Shown: positions 7,207 to 13,764 of the stretch, piece after piece
How the letters are laid out: each line of letters starts with the position of its first letter
Position numbering within the stretch: position 1 is the first letter of the stretch
DNA from: JBBRBB01 sp038206235
GTDB taxonomy: Bacteria > Bacteroidota > Bacteroidia > Chitinophagales > Chitinophagaceae
Direction: 5' to 3'
DNA: 13,772 bases
NCBI GenBank assembly: GCA_038206235.1
Contig: JBBRBB010000050.1
Location: 1 to 13,772 of the forward strand
The notes under the pieces: generated by a model
The model's input: the letters and a program-made list of their open reading frames with translations, nothing else
What the model was told of the DNA's origin: nothing
The model's database searches: none
Position numbers and translations under genes: made by a program

Positions 7207-7653
7207 TCAATACTTTTTCACCTGAATAAATTTACCATGCAAATGGTCAAAATCTCCATCTGTTGTTAGTAAAATTGCATTGGCAACTTTTGCAGTGGCA
7301 GCAATCCATAAATCATTTTTTCCCATTTTAATTGCAGAACTACCTAAAGGATTGTGAGGCAATTTGCCTTTACTGTAAGCATCAATTTCGGCGTACGATT
7401 TTAGTAAATCCATATCGCCTGAATTAATATCTATAATGACAACTTTTGAAAGCAGTGTTTGAATAGATTGCATTTTTTGGCTCCCCCAATTTTGCTGTAT
7501 GGCAAAGCTTAGTATTTCACCATAAGTAACAATAGAAATAAGAGGCAGGGCATCTTGTGCAATTAAATTTTCATTGGCTTCAATTTGCTGGTACAGTTTG
7601 CTTTGACGTGCATAATGAACTAATATATTCGTGTCTAATAAAAATCTTCTCAT
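7207..7653 (-). CDS. PIN-domain ribonuclease, VapC-like toxin, inside the hsd operon
   Basis: A 148-aa PIN-domain protein, the usual VapC size. The acidic metal-binding set is present: D7 in FLLDTNILVHY, E46 in ISIVTYGEIL, D114 in KNDLWIAATA and D132/D134 in LLTTDGDFDHL. PIN toxins are Mg2+-dependent RNases that typically cleave tRNA or rRNA and are held inactive by an antitoxin. The gene starts with the TAATG overlap of the preceding 307-aa gene (1 nt shared), a classic sign of translational coupling and of partnership. hsdS follows after 5 nt. No small VapB gene of the usual 70-90 aa is present, so the 307-aa neighbour is the obvious antitoxin candidate. The RNA target and actual toxicity are unknown. 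Confidence 0.88.
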   Translation of the reverse strand: MRRFLLDTNILVHYARQSKLYQQIEANENLIAQDALPLISIVTYGEILSFAIQQNWGSQKMQSIQTLLSKVVIIDINSGDMDLLKSYAEIDAYSKGKLPHNPLGSSAIKMGKNDLWIAATAKVANAILLTTDGDFDHLHGKFIQVKKY

Positions 7654-8576
7654 TAGTCAAGGGCATTTAAAATTTCTTCTATGCTTTCATCACCGGGCCA
7701 TTGACCTACAATTTCACTTAAATGATTATTCTGTTTGAGTTGTTTTTGCTGACGCTGTATTTGTTGCTCTACTGTTTCTTTTCTTGAAGGCTTTGAAAAA
7801 TATTTATCTGCTTCTGAAGGTTCATATAACCTCTCAATATAAAGGAAAGACATCTTGCCGCTTGGTTGGTAATAAGCAGTACCTGCAATAGTTAAATTTT
7901 TACCCCAATACTTTGAAATATTTTCAGGTTCAAATTCATCACTTAAAATACCATTTATTATCCCTTCTTTGGTTGCAATCGTTACTCTTAATTTAGAATA
8001 CTTCAATTCATCCACTACTCCGTTAATTATTATTTCCTGTGGTTCGGGAATGCTTTCTTCCAACACTTGTATTTTCTGAAAATCCTTTTTCGTTAAATTC
8101 AATTCAGGCGAACTTCCCTGGTTTGCAAAAGTTATCTGTTCATCTTTTGAAACAATAATACGTTCAAAATTTTTGAGCTTTTTAAGCAATGCTTTATCAA
8201 GGTGATTAGCATCTTCTTTATAATTTAAAGCATCCCGGAAAGATTCAATAACCAACGCAACAGGAGTTTGATTTGGTAATTCTTCTAATATCTGCGGCTT
8301 GAAAAAATTTCCCTGCTCACCCTTTAATGTTTCGCTAAATGATTCACATTCTAATTCCAGGATAGTAGAGCCTTTTTTTAAATCAGCTAATTTTATTTTT
8401 AAAGCTTTAGAAATTTTATCAGAAGTCCTTCCACGCTCAGTACTGATACCCAATAAGCGAATCTGCAAAGCGCTTTTAGCAATATCAGTAATAGATTGAG
8501 CTAACAAGATTAATCTTTGCAAATCAATCTTGCCATCATCCTGTTCAGCACCTGATAATTTGATTTCGTATGTCAT
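7653..8576 (-). CDS. Uncharacterised 307-aa protein, candidate large antitoxin for the adjacent PIN toxin
   Basis: Not a named family that I can assign. Visible layout: an N-terminal alpha/beta part (1-~115) with a helix at 18-40 and the strand-like KLADLKKGSTILELECES; a helical, Lys-rich middle (~118-175); a beta-rich module at ~181-252 (EIIINGVVDELKYSKLRVTI, then GTAYYQPSGKMSFLYIERL) that resembles a small OB- or SH3-like barrel; a Gln-rich probable coiled coil (~265-284); and an acidic tail WPGDESIEEILNALD (293-307). The tail resembles the W-x-x-D/E-rich C-terminal peptides with which VapB-type antitoxins occupy the PIN active site. Together with the 1-nt stop/start overlap with the PIN gene, this supports an antitoxin role. 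Size is about four times that of a normal VapB and no DNA-binding domain is evident, so any operon control may be indirect. It starts 30 nt after hsdM. The role is inferred, not established. Confidence 0.75.
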   Translation of the reverse strand: MTYEIKLSGAEQDDGKIDLQRLILLAQSITDIAKSALQIRLLGISTERGRTSDKISKALKIKLADLKKGSTILELECESFSETLKGEQGNFFKPQILEELPNQTPVALVIESFRDALNYKEDANHLDKALLKKLKNFERIIVSKDEQITFANQGSSPELNLTKKDFQKIQVLEESIPEPQEIIINGVVDELKYSKLRVTIATKEGIINGILSDEFEPENISKYWGKNLTIAGTAYYQPSGKMSFLYIERLYEPSEADKYFSKPSRKETVEQQIQRQQKQLKQNNHLSEIVGQWPGDESIEEILNALD

Positions 8577-8606
8577 GAACGTGAATCTGTTTAAAAAATA
8601 AAATTA

Positions 8607-10223
8607 CTACAATTCAAATCCAATGCCTTGAAGATTGCTTTTTATCTGTTGTTCAAGCTTATCGCTTTCTTCAAACTGCTCAGCTAATTCCGCAGTTAGT
8701 TTATTCATTTTCTCTTCAAAAGAAATTCCATCATCTTCTTCCGCTTCTGTACCTACATATCTTCCCGGAGAAAGCACATAATTATTTGCAATTACTTCGT
8801 CTAAAGATGCTGCTTTACAGAAGCCTTCTTTATCCGCATATTTTCCTTCTTTATTTCTCCATTGGTGGTAAGCATCTGTAGCCTTTTTAATATCGTTTTC
8901 GCTAAACACACGCAGCCTGCGGTTTACCATGTGCCCTAATTTGCCGGCATCAATAAACAATATTTCTTTTTTGCGCTCACGGTGTTCGCCATCTTTTCCA
9001 TCCCGGTTCTTACTAAGAATAAATAAACAGGCAGGTATGCCTGTAGTTAAAAATAATTTATCGGGCATCTGTACAATACAATCCACCATTCCATTATTTA
9101 CCATGTATTCTCTCACATTCTTTTCACCTGCGCTGCCTGTGGTCATAGCACCATTTGCCATCACTACACCGGCAGTTCCTTTTTCAGTTAAATGGTGCCA
9201 CAGCGTTTGAAACCACATATAGTTAGCATTGCCGTTTGTGGTAAACTGTTCTTTAGGTCCAAGCAATCGTGGGTCATTGTCGGGTAACTGTTCATTATGC
9301 CAATTGGAAATATTAAATGGCGGATTCATTAAAGCATAATCTGCTTTCAATGCAGGGAACCTATCATATAATAATGAGTCGCCTAACTTTAAATCAAAAG
9401 AAAGATTGCGCAGCAGCAGGTTCATTTTACATAAGCGCAAAGTGCCTTCATAACGTTCCTGCCCGTAAATGGAAATATCTGTTTTATCACCTCCATGCGA
9501 TTGAATAAATTTTAAGCTTTGCACAAACATGCCACCGCTGCCACAGGCAAGGTCAACAATGCGTCCTTTTAAAGGTTCCAGGATTTCAACCAGCAAACGA
9601 ACAACACTGCCCGGTGTAAAGAATTGCCCTGCACCGCTGCCTTCAGCCATAGCAAACTTGCCGATATAATATTCATATACTCGTCCGTAAATATCACTTT
9701 CAGGATTGTTTGCTTCAGAAAATTTTTCGTTGGAGAATAAATTAATTAATCCTGCAACCTGCACAGGAGATAATTGGCTCTTTACAAAAATGGGTTCAAG
9801 CACACCCTTATAATCAGGGTTGCGCTGACCAAGAATTTCATCAATCAGAACGAAAGCTTTATCAACCTTTACTTTTATATCGTCCTGCTCTGCGTTGTTG
9901 CGCAGGTAAGCCCATGTTGCCTCTTCGGGCAGTTTGTAAGCATTCTTTACCTGGTATTCCAATTCATCTTCCAGAAAAGATAGTTGAGCAGATTCACTTG
10001 AAGTATAATAATCAGATTGCGGATTAGTGAACTCCTTTTTAATTTCTTCTTTACGCATCGCAAACCGCTCAGATAAATGTTTTAAAAAGAGCAGCGTGAG
10101 AACATAATTCTTGTATTCATTTTCAGCAACTGCACCACGAAGCTCATTGGCAGCGTTCCATAACTCTGCTTCAAAATCAATATCAGCTTTTGGTTTGTTG
10201 TTCTGATTTTTACTTTTAGCCAT
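8607..10223 (-). CDS. hsdM: Type I restriction-modification DNA methyltransferase subunit M (HsdM)
   Basis: A 538-aa N6-adenine DNA methyltransferase; with HsdS it protects the host's target sites. An N-terminal helical HsdM_N domain is seen (~15-165: FEAELWNAANELRGAVAENEY, then YVLTLLFLKHLSERF). It is followed by the N6-MTase core: GQFFTPGSVVRLLVEIL (199-215), SAM-binding motif I DLACGSGGMF (224-233), motif IV NPPF (300-303) and the helical C-terminus with LSPGRYVG. The catalytic NPPF is intact. It is the first gene of the minus-strand operon, so the promoter should lie in 10224-10350. Upstream DNA is AT-rich and no clear Bacteroidota TTTG/TAnnTTTG pair could be fixed with confidence. No damage is visible. 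Confidence 0.96.
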   Translation of the reverse strand: MAKSKNQNNKPKADIDFEAELWNAANELRGAVAENEYKNYVLTLLFLKHLSERFAMRKEEIKKEFTNPQSDYYTSSESAQLSFLEDELEYQVKNAYKLPEEATWAYLRNNAEQDDIKVKVDKAFVLIDEILGQRNPDYKGVLEPIFVKSQLSPVQVAGLINLFSNEKFSEANNPESDIYGRVYEYYIGKFAMAEGSGAGQFFTPGSVVRLLVEILEPLKGRIVDLACGSGGMFVQSLKFIQSHGGDKTDISIYGQERYEGTLRLCKMNLLLRNLSFDLKLGDSLLYDRFPALKADYALMNPPFNISNWHNEQLPDNDPRLLGPKEQFTTNGNANYMWFQTLWHHLTEKGTAGVVMANGAMTTGSAGEKNVREYMVNNGMVDCIVQMPDKLFLTTGIPACLFILSKNRDGKDGEHRERKKEILFIDAGKLGHMVNRRLRVFSENDIKKATDAYHQWRNKEGKYADKEGFCKAASLDEVIANNYVLSPGRYVGTEAEEDDGISFEEKMNKLTAELAEQFEESDKLEQQIKSNLQGIGFEL

Positions 10224-10349
10224 GAGGAAATAAAAGTAAGGAAATCAGTTGAAAGCAATTTACGCTTTTTTAATTTTCAGCACAGGGTGTATTTCTATGC
10301 CTTTTTTTGCATGAGTGTTTCTAAGGAAATAAACGTGAAATAAAAATTA
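10224..10349 (-). promoter_or_regulatory. Presumed promoter region of the hsd operon
   Basis: A 126-nt non-coding, AT-rich stretch between the debris upstream and the hsdM start. It must contain the operon's promoter if transcription starts locally. On the - strand TACTTTTAT lies about 9 nt before the ATG and resembles the TAnnTTTG -7 element only loosely, and no matching TTTG -33 box is evident at proper spacing. I find no inverted repeat that would suggest an operator. Confidence 0.3.
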
Positions 10350-10426
10350 TTACTCCGCTTTAACTTTCACCGCCACCTCTTTCAACCTGCATAACGCATT
10401 AGCCAATTTCATCTGGTGAGGTGACC
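10350..10426 (-). pseudogene. Possible C-terminal tail of an unidentified gene fused to the RAYT fragment
   Basis: In the frame ending at TAA 10352-10350 the minus strand reads SPHQMKLANALCRLKEVAVK and VKAE, a plausible helical C-terminus of a lost gene that once preceded hsdM. It is out of frame with the RAYT fragment upstream; the join lies near 10426. Too short to assign. Composition is protein-like, but chance cannot be excluded. Confidence 0.3.
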
Positions 10427-10501
10427 TGGCAGCCAGTCTGTGCAGGTAAAAGTTATGAAGTAAACACCATCTTTTTCAGCAATTGCTTTGCGAACACTCA
10501 T
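10427..10501 (-). pseudogene. N-terminal fragment of a REP-associated tyrosine transposase (RAYT / Y1_Tnp)
   Basis: From the ATG at 10501 the minus strand encodes MSVRKAIAEKDGVYFITFTC and TDWLP, then diverges into four unrelated residues and a stop at 10411-10409. The block (K)xxxxxxGVYFITFTCxxWLP matches the first ~25 residues of IS200-like REP-associated tyrosine transposases common in Bacteroidota. The catalytic HUH pair (normally PNHxH) and the active tyrosine, more than 100 residues further on, are absent, so this is a dead remnant. RAYTs mobilise or maintain REP palindromes. The repeat 53 nt upstream (10554-10601) resembles the array near the left end, which makes this enzyme lineage a candidate source of those repeats. 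Confidence 0.7.
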
Positions 10502-10553
10502 GGGTGAAAGGTATATAAATTTTATTTTTTGATTGAGCTTTTGTTCAATGAAA

Positions 10554-10601
10554 CCGCAATGTCCCTGCCCCTGCACAAAGCTATTAAGGAGACATTCGGC
10601 G
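10554..10601. repeat. Diverged copy of the REP-like palindrome next to the RAYT fragment
   Basis: CCGCAATGTC (10554-10563) pairs with GACATTCGG (10591-10599), with a single bulged base. The interior GC...GCACAAAGCTATTAAGG occupies the same places as GC...ACACAAAGGCTTTGAG in the repeat at 195-242, and the overall length is nearly equal (47 versus 48 nt). It lies upstream of the RAYT start, where RAYT genes usually carry flanking REPs. Relatedness is judged by eye. Confidence 0.6.
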
Positions 10602-10611
10602 AAGGAGAATT

Positions 10612-10818
10612 TTGAGGATAGAGGGCCATTTATCATTGTATATATCAGGATTAGAAAAAATTTTTACTTCATTGCTTCCAAAATTAAAAGCAGATGGCAT
10701 TCTTTGGATAAATATTGGTGATGCATATAACACACCGGTAAATTGGAATAGTGATGCATACATTTATAGCTCATTAGGTGCAGACAAAAATGGATTAAAT
10801 AAAAACAACTCAATTGCT
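10612..10818 (+). pseudogene. Internal fragment of a site-specific DNA methyltransferase
   Basis: The plus-strand frame beginning at 10612 reads RIEGHLSLYISGLEKIFTSL, then LPKLKADGILWINIGDAYNT (DGILWINIGDAYN at 10693-10731), then PVNWNSDAYIYSSLGADKNG. The pattern helix-LK.DG.LWINIGD.Y is characteristic of type II-like N4-cytosine/N6-adenine DNA methyltransferases, lying after the catalytic SPPY motif. The SPPY-containing start and the later half (SAM-binding FxGxG, PHRNHE-like region) are both missing. The left edge abuts the repeat at 10554-10601; the right edge abuts the palindromes starting at 10819. It is therefore a gene relic trimmed on both sides by repeats. The enzyme class is a good match; target and subtype unknown. 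Confidence 0.65.
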
Positions 10819-10891
10819 GGTCGGAATTTGCAATCACGACCTATGAGCATTGGATTTGCAATCCATACCTCTCATTCCGTCCCGCTGGGTC
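10819..10891. repeat. Cluster of short palindromic repeats (GGTCG...CGACC type)
   Basis: Three adjacent palindromic units. The first, 10819-10841, is GGTCG...CGACC around ATTTGCAAT. The second, 10843-10875, has outer arms ATGAG/CTCAT and inner arms TGGAT/ATCCA around TTGCA. A weaker CCC-GCT-GGG unit occurs at 10881-10889. Units one and two share the motif GATTTGCAATC or a one-base variant. This is a different family from the CGCAATGT repeats. Similar GGTCG-type palindromes are, to my recollection, dispersed in Bacteroidota genomes. The plus-strand frame of the methyltransferase relic runs on through them to 10950 but is no longer protein-like. Confidence 0.65.
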
Positions 10892-11024
10892 TCACCTTCA
10901 ACCTTTCCTCTTTTAGGTTTCCACTTTGCACCTGCAGAAAACAGGCCTGAAATAATAATAATTTATTCAATTATTTTTTTCAATTTTATACTTCACACTT
11001 TCTTTAAATAAAACTGTATCTGCC
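10892..11024. other. Leader region of the sulfotransferase gene
   Basis: Non-coding and increasingly AT-rich toward the ATG at 11025. It presumably contains the sulfotransferase promoter. I could not identify a convincing Bacteroidota promoter pair or a Shine-Dalgarno sequence. A small AACCT...AGGTT inverted repeat occurs near 10900-10920. Confidence 0.3.
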
Positions 11025-11927
11025 ATGGAAAAAAATATCAACTGGCCGCAAAAAAAGCGGGAAATGTTCAGCCATCATTTTGACTCATCTATATGGAACG
11101 ACTTCCAGTTCAGAGATGATGATATTATTATTGCCACCTATGCAAAATCGGGTACCACCTGGCTGCAGCAGATTGTGTCGCAACTGATTTTTGATGCGCA
11201 GGAAGATATGGATGTTGCAGAAATGTCGCCCTGGCTCGATCTGCGTGTGCCACCCCGTGAAGTAAAAATGCCTGCAGTGGAGAGCCAGCAGCACAGGCGC
11301 TTTATGAAAACACATTTGCCTGTTGATGCACTGGTTTTTTCTCCCAAAGCAAAATATATTTATATAGGGCGTGATGGCAGGGATGTTTTATGGAGTATGT
11401 ATAATCATCATTCCAATGCAAATGATTTTTGGTATCATGCACTGAATGATACACCCGGCCTAGTGGGCCCGCCTATTGAAAAACCCGCTGAATCCATTGT
11501 ACAATATTATCACGACTGGCTTGATAAGGATGGCTTTCCCTTTTGGCCTTTTTGGGAAAATATATCTTCCTGGTGGGCCATAAAGAATTTGCCCAATGTT
11601 TACATGATTCATTTTCAAAAATTAAAAAATGATATGCCCGGTGAAATAAAAAAACTGGCGGCATTTCTGGATATACCCATAAACCAGAAAAAATGGGATG
11701 CACTGCTTCAGCATTGCAGTTTTGATTACATGAAAAAACATTCAACCAAAAGTGTTCCTCTTGGTGGAGCTTTCTGGGATGGAGGTTCTGATACCTTTAT
11801 AAATAAAGGCACAAATGGAAGGTGGAGAGATGTGCTTACCAAAGAGGAAAGTGATAAATATGAAAAGATGGCTGCTGAAAACCTGGAACCGGCCTGCGCA
11901 AAATGGCTGCAAACAGGCGATATGTAA
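11025..11927 (+). CDS. Cytosolic-type sulfotransferase
   Basis: A 300-aa enzyme of the Sulfotransfer_1 family (PF00685) that transfers sulfate from PAPS to a hydroxyl or amine acceptor. Visible signatures: the 5'-phosphosulfate loop TYAKSGTTW (38-46, K41); the catalytic His in MKTHLP (H97); the 3'-phosphate-binding segment YIGRDGRDVLWS (113-124, R116 and S124), equivalent to RNPxDVxVS; and the C-terminal NKGTNGRWRDV (260-270), equivalent to RKGxxGxWK. Full length for the family, with no signal peptide, so cytoplasmic. The acceptor cannot be deduced; plausible ones are small alcohols, phenols or lipids. It stands alone: 151 nt separate it from the next gene, and no PAPS-synthesis genes are in the window. 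Codon use and composition look like those of the chromosomal genes around it. Confidence 0.94.
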   Translation: MEKNINWPQKKREMFSHHFDSSIWNDFQFRDDDIIIATYAKSGTTWLQQIVSQLIFDAQEDMDVAEMSPWLDLRVPPREVKMPAVESQQHRRFMKTHLPVDALVFSPKAKYIYIGRDGRDVLWSMYNHHSNANDFWYHALNDTPGLVGPPIEKPAESIVQYYHDWLDKDGFPFWPFWENISSWWAIKNLPNVYMIHFQKLKNDMPGEIKKLAAFLDIPINQKKWDALLQHCSFDYMKKHSTKSVPLGGAFWDGGSDTFINKGTNGRWRDVLTKEESDKYEKMAAENLEPACAKWLQTGDM

Positions 11928-12078
11928 ATTTTAAAAAAGAGTTTTGTCCTGGAGTTGAAAATTTCTTGTTGCGATGGTTGACGAAATAACGCAATTCTTA
12001 TATATTCGCAGTTTGCTTTGAATCTACTAATTGTATAGGTTACTCTGCAGCATAATTTATTTCACTACACATTTTTTT
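11928..12078. other. Intergenic leader of the SBBP gene
   Basis: A 151-nt spacer without a supported gene. TTGCG (11969-11973) and CGCAA (11990-11994) could pair weakly; there is no T-run to make a terminator. The AT-rich part near 12000-12050 presumably holds the promoter of the downstream exoprotein gene, but no box is convincing. Confidence 0.3.
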
Positions 12079-13668
12079 ATGAAAAATTCTACTTTCAAAA
12101 CGAATGCTCTGCTCTTATTGATTTTTATGCAGACTGTTTTGTTTGCGCAAAACCAAACAACCGGCATGGCATCCCTGCTGAAAAATGCACCCACAGCAGC
12201 TTTACAGAATATGCAGCAGTCGCAAGTACAGCAACAGGCGCAAGCCCCAAGTGCAGAAAAAATGACCAACCAGCTTGCACAGCAGGGCATATGTTTTACC
12301 GAAAACAAAGGACAGGTAGCAGACCTTACCGGCAAACTGCGCCCTGATATTTTATTTACTGCACACGGCAGCGGTGTAAAACTGTTTGTAACCAGCGATG
12401 GTATTTATTACCAATTCTCCCGTGCATTTGAAAAGAAGAAAGATGTGAAGAATAAAATGCCAACCAAGTTTGATATGCCCGAAGTTGACAGCACACAATT
12501 TTACCGCTTGGATATGAAACTAATTGGCGCAAACAAACCAACACAAATAATAAAAGAAGGCGAAGGAAGTGATTATGAAGATTTTTATTTAGCGCATTGC
12601 CCTAATGGTCTATTAGGGGTAAAGAATTATAACCGCATAACATTTAAAAATGTGTATCCAAATATTGATTGGGTGGTATACCTCACCCCCAGCCCCTCTC
12701 CACAAGTGGAGAGGGGAGTAGAGTATGATTTTCTTGTACACCCCGGCGCAGATATAAACGCTATAAAACTAAAATACGGTGGCGCTGTAAACATGAAATT
12801 AGATGAAGATAGCAGTTTGAAAGTATCTACACCATTGGGTACTGTACAGGAACATGCACCACTTACGCTGCAAAATAACAGCGAAATAAAAAGTGGTTTT
12901 GTGGTAAAGGATAATACTATTGGTTTTGACGTTAAAGATTGGGATGGCAAAAGTGAATTAAGAATAGACCCAAGTATTGTGTGGGCAACTTATTATGGGG
13001 GAACTGATATTGATTATGGCCTTTCTTGTGCAGTGGATGGTTCCGACAATATATATCTCGCAGGAGGGACTGCATCAACTACTGGTATTACTTCCGGAGG
13101 ATTTCAGAATATCTTTGGGGGATATTATGATGCTTTTCTTGTAAAATTTTCTGCGGCTGGCGCAAGGCTTTGGGCAACGTATTATGGTGGAATTGGTCAA
13201 GATATTGCTAATTCCTGCGCAGTGGATGGTTCCGGCAATGTATATCTCGCAGGAGAGACTCTTTCCGCTACCGGTATTGCTTCTGGGGGATTTCAAAATA
13301 CCAAAGCAGGCAGTGGAGATGCTTTCCTTGTAAAATTTTCTCCTGCTGGCGCAAGGCTTTGGGCTACTTATTATGGTGGAACTGGTTATGATGAGGGCTT
13401 TTCCTGCGTAACAGATGGTTCTGCTAATGTGTACTTGGTAGGATACACTGCCTCCACTACCGGTATTGCTTCGGGAGGATTTCAAAATGCATTTGGGGGA
13501 GGAACCTATGATGCTTTTCTTGTAAAATTTTCTGCTGCTGGCGCAAGGCTTTGGGCTACTTATTATGGGGGAGGCTCTACCGATTATGGCTATTCCTGTG
13601 CAGTGGATGGTTCCGGCAATATATATCTCGGAGGCGGTTTCAAATTTCTATTGCAACGCTTTTGCTAA
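12079..13668 (+). CDS. Secreted SBBP beta-propeller repeat protein, apparently truncated at the C-terminus
   Basis: A 529-aa secreted protein. I start at 12079 because MKNSTFKTNALLLLIFMQTV followed by LFAQ is a proper signal peptide; the in-frame ATG at 12031 would add 16 residues before it. After a Gln-rich linker (~45-65) comes the conserved N-terminal domain typical of this family, FTENKGQ (~73), then DILFTAHGSGVKLFVTSDGI and the segment ending ELRIDPSIVWATYYGG. Residues ~300-520 are SBBP repeats (PF06739) of about 63 residues: DAFLVKFSAAGARLWATYYG, then a variable loop, SCAVDGSGNIYLAG and TGIASGGFQN. The fourth unit breaks off as NIYLGGGFKFLLQRFC and stop. Family members usually have more repeats and a C-terminal type IX secretion sorting domain, neither of which is present. 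A palindromic element is inserted in frame at ~202-214. The role is probably cell-surface or secreted; the ligand is unknown. Confidence 0.85.
   Translation: MKNSTFKTNALLLLIFMQTVLFAQNQTTGMASLLKNAPTAALQNMQQSQVQQQAQAPSAEKMTNQLAQQGICFTENKGQVADLTGKLRPDILFTAHGSGVKLFVTSDGIYYQFSRAFEKKKDVKNKMPTKFDMPEVDSTQFYRLDMKLIGANKPTQIIKEGEGSDYEDFYLAHCPNGLLGVKNYNRITFKNVYPNIDWVVYLTPSPSPQVERGVEYDFLVHPGADINAIKLKYGGAVNMKLDEDSSLKVSTPLGTVQEHAPLTLQNNSEIKSGFVVKDNTIGFDVKDWDGKSELRIDPSIVWATYYGGTDIDYGLSCAVDGSDNIYLAGGTASTTGITSGGFQNIFGGYYDAFLVKFSAAGARLWATYYGGIGQDIANSCAVDGSGNVYLAGETLSATGIASGGFQNTKAGSGDAFLVKFSPAGARLWATYYGGTGYDEGFSCVTDGSANVYLVGYTASTTGIASGGFQNAFGGGTYDAFLVKFSAAGARLWATYYGGGSTDYGYSCAVDGSGNIYLGGGFKFLLQRFC
12682..12720. 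repeat. In-frame palindromic repeat inside the SBBP gene (LTPSPSPQVERGV)
   Basis: The exact arms CCCCTCTCCAC (12693-12703) and GTGGAGAGGGG (12706-12716) with a 2-nt loop sit in a C-rich leader (CTCACCCCCAG). The element is 39 nt (13 codons), keeps the frame and encodes LTPSPSPQVERGV between NIDWVVY and EYDFLVHPGAD. Those flanks would join naturally in homologues (IDW.xY...EYDF.V.PG). I recall this CTCACCCC...CCTCTCC palindrome, and its TPSPSP.ERG translation, as a dispersed repeat of Bacteroidota genomes. Confidence 0.75.
12982..13640 (+). repeat. Tandem 189-192 bp coding repeats (SBBP propeller units)
   Basis: The codon for W in WATYYGG recurs at 12982, 13171, 13360 and 13552, giving periods of 189, 189 and 192 bp. 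DNA identity between units is high, including long stretches such as the coding for VKFS-AGARLWA. The repeats are translated, and high DNA identity makes the locus prone to unit gain or loss by slippage and to assembly collapse. Confidence 0.85.
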
Positions 13669-13743
13669 TGTAAGTTTTTTTGGAAACACTTTTTTTATTT
13701 TAAAGAATGATATTGTTTTTGCTTATTGATTTGGATAAATGAA

Positions 13744-13764
13744 GGAGGCTTTTTTACAGCCTCC
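13744..13764 (+). terminator. Possible terminator hairpin at the window end
   Basis: GGAGGCT (13744-13750) and AGCCTCC (13758-13764) are exact reverse complements with a 7-nt T-rich loop, 76 nt after the SBBP stop codon. A stable stem in this position suggests transcription termination for the exoprotein gene, but no T-run is visible in the eight bases left before the window ends. Confidence 0.5.

Noticed and set aside
7199..7210. TTG start for hsdS at 7210
   Set aside because: The ATG at 7201 gives the usual MSEWKKYKLGD beginning and clean 5-nt spacing after the PIN stop.
10409..10636. Full 75-aa minus-strand frame as a single gene
   Set aside because: Only residues from MSVRK on are transposase-like. 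The first part is read-through of the palindromic repeat and the last four residues belong to unrelated DNA.
10819..10950. C-terminal part of the plus-strand frame after the methyltransferase block
   Set aside because: It is read-through of palindromic repeats and low-complexity sequence, not methyltransferase.
13075..13485. 136-aa minus-strand frame with internal repeats
   Set aside because: It is antisense to the SBBP tandem repeats, and its periodicity is inherited from them.
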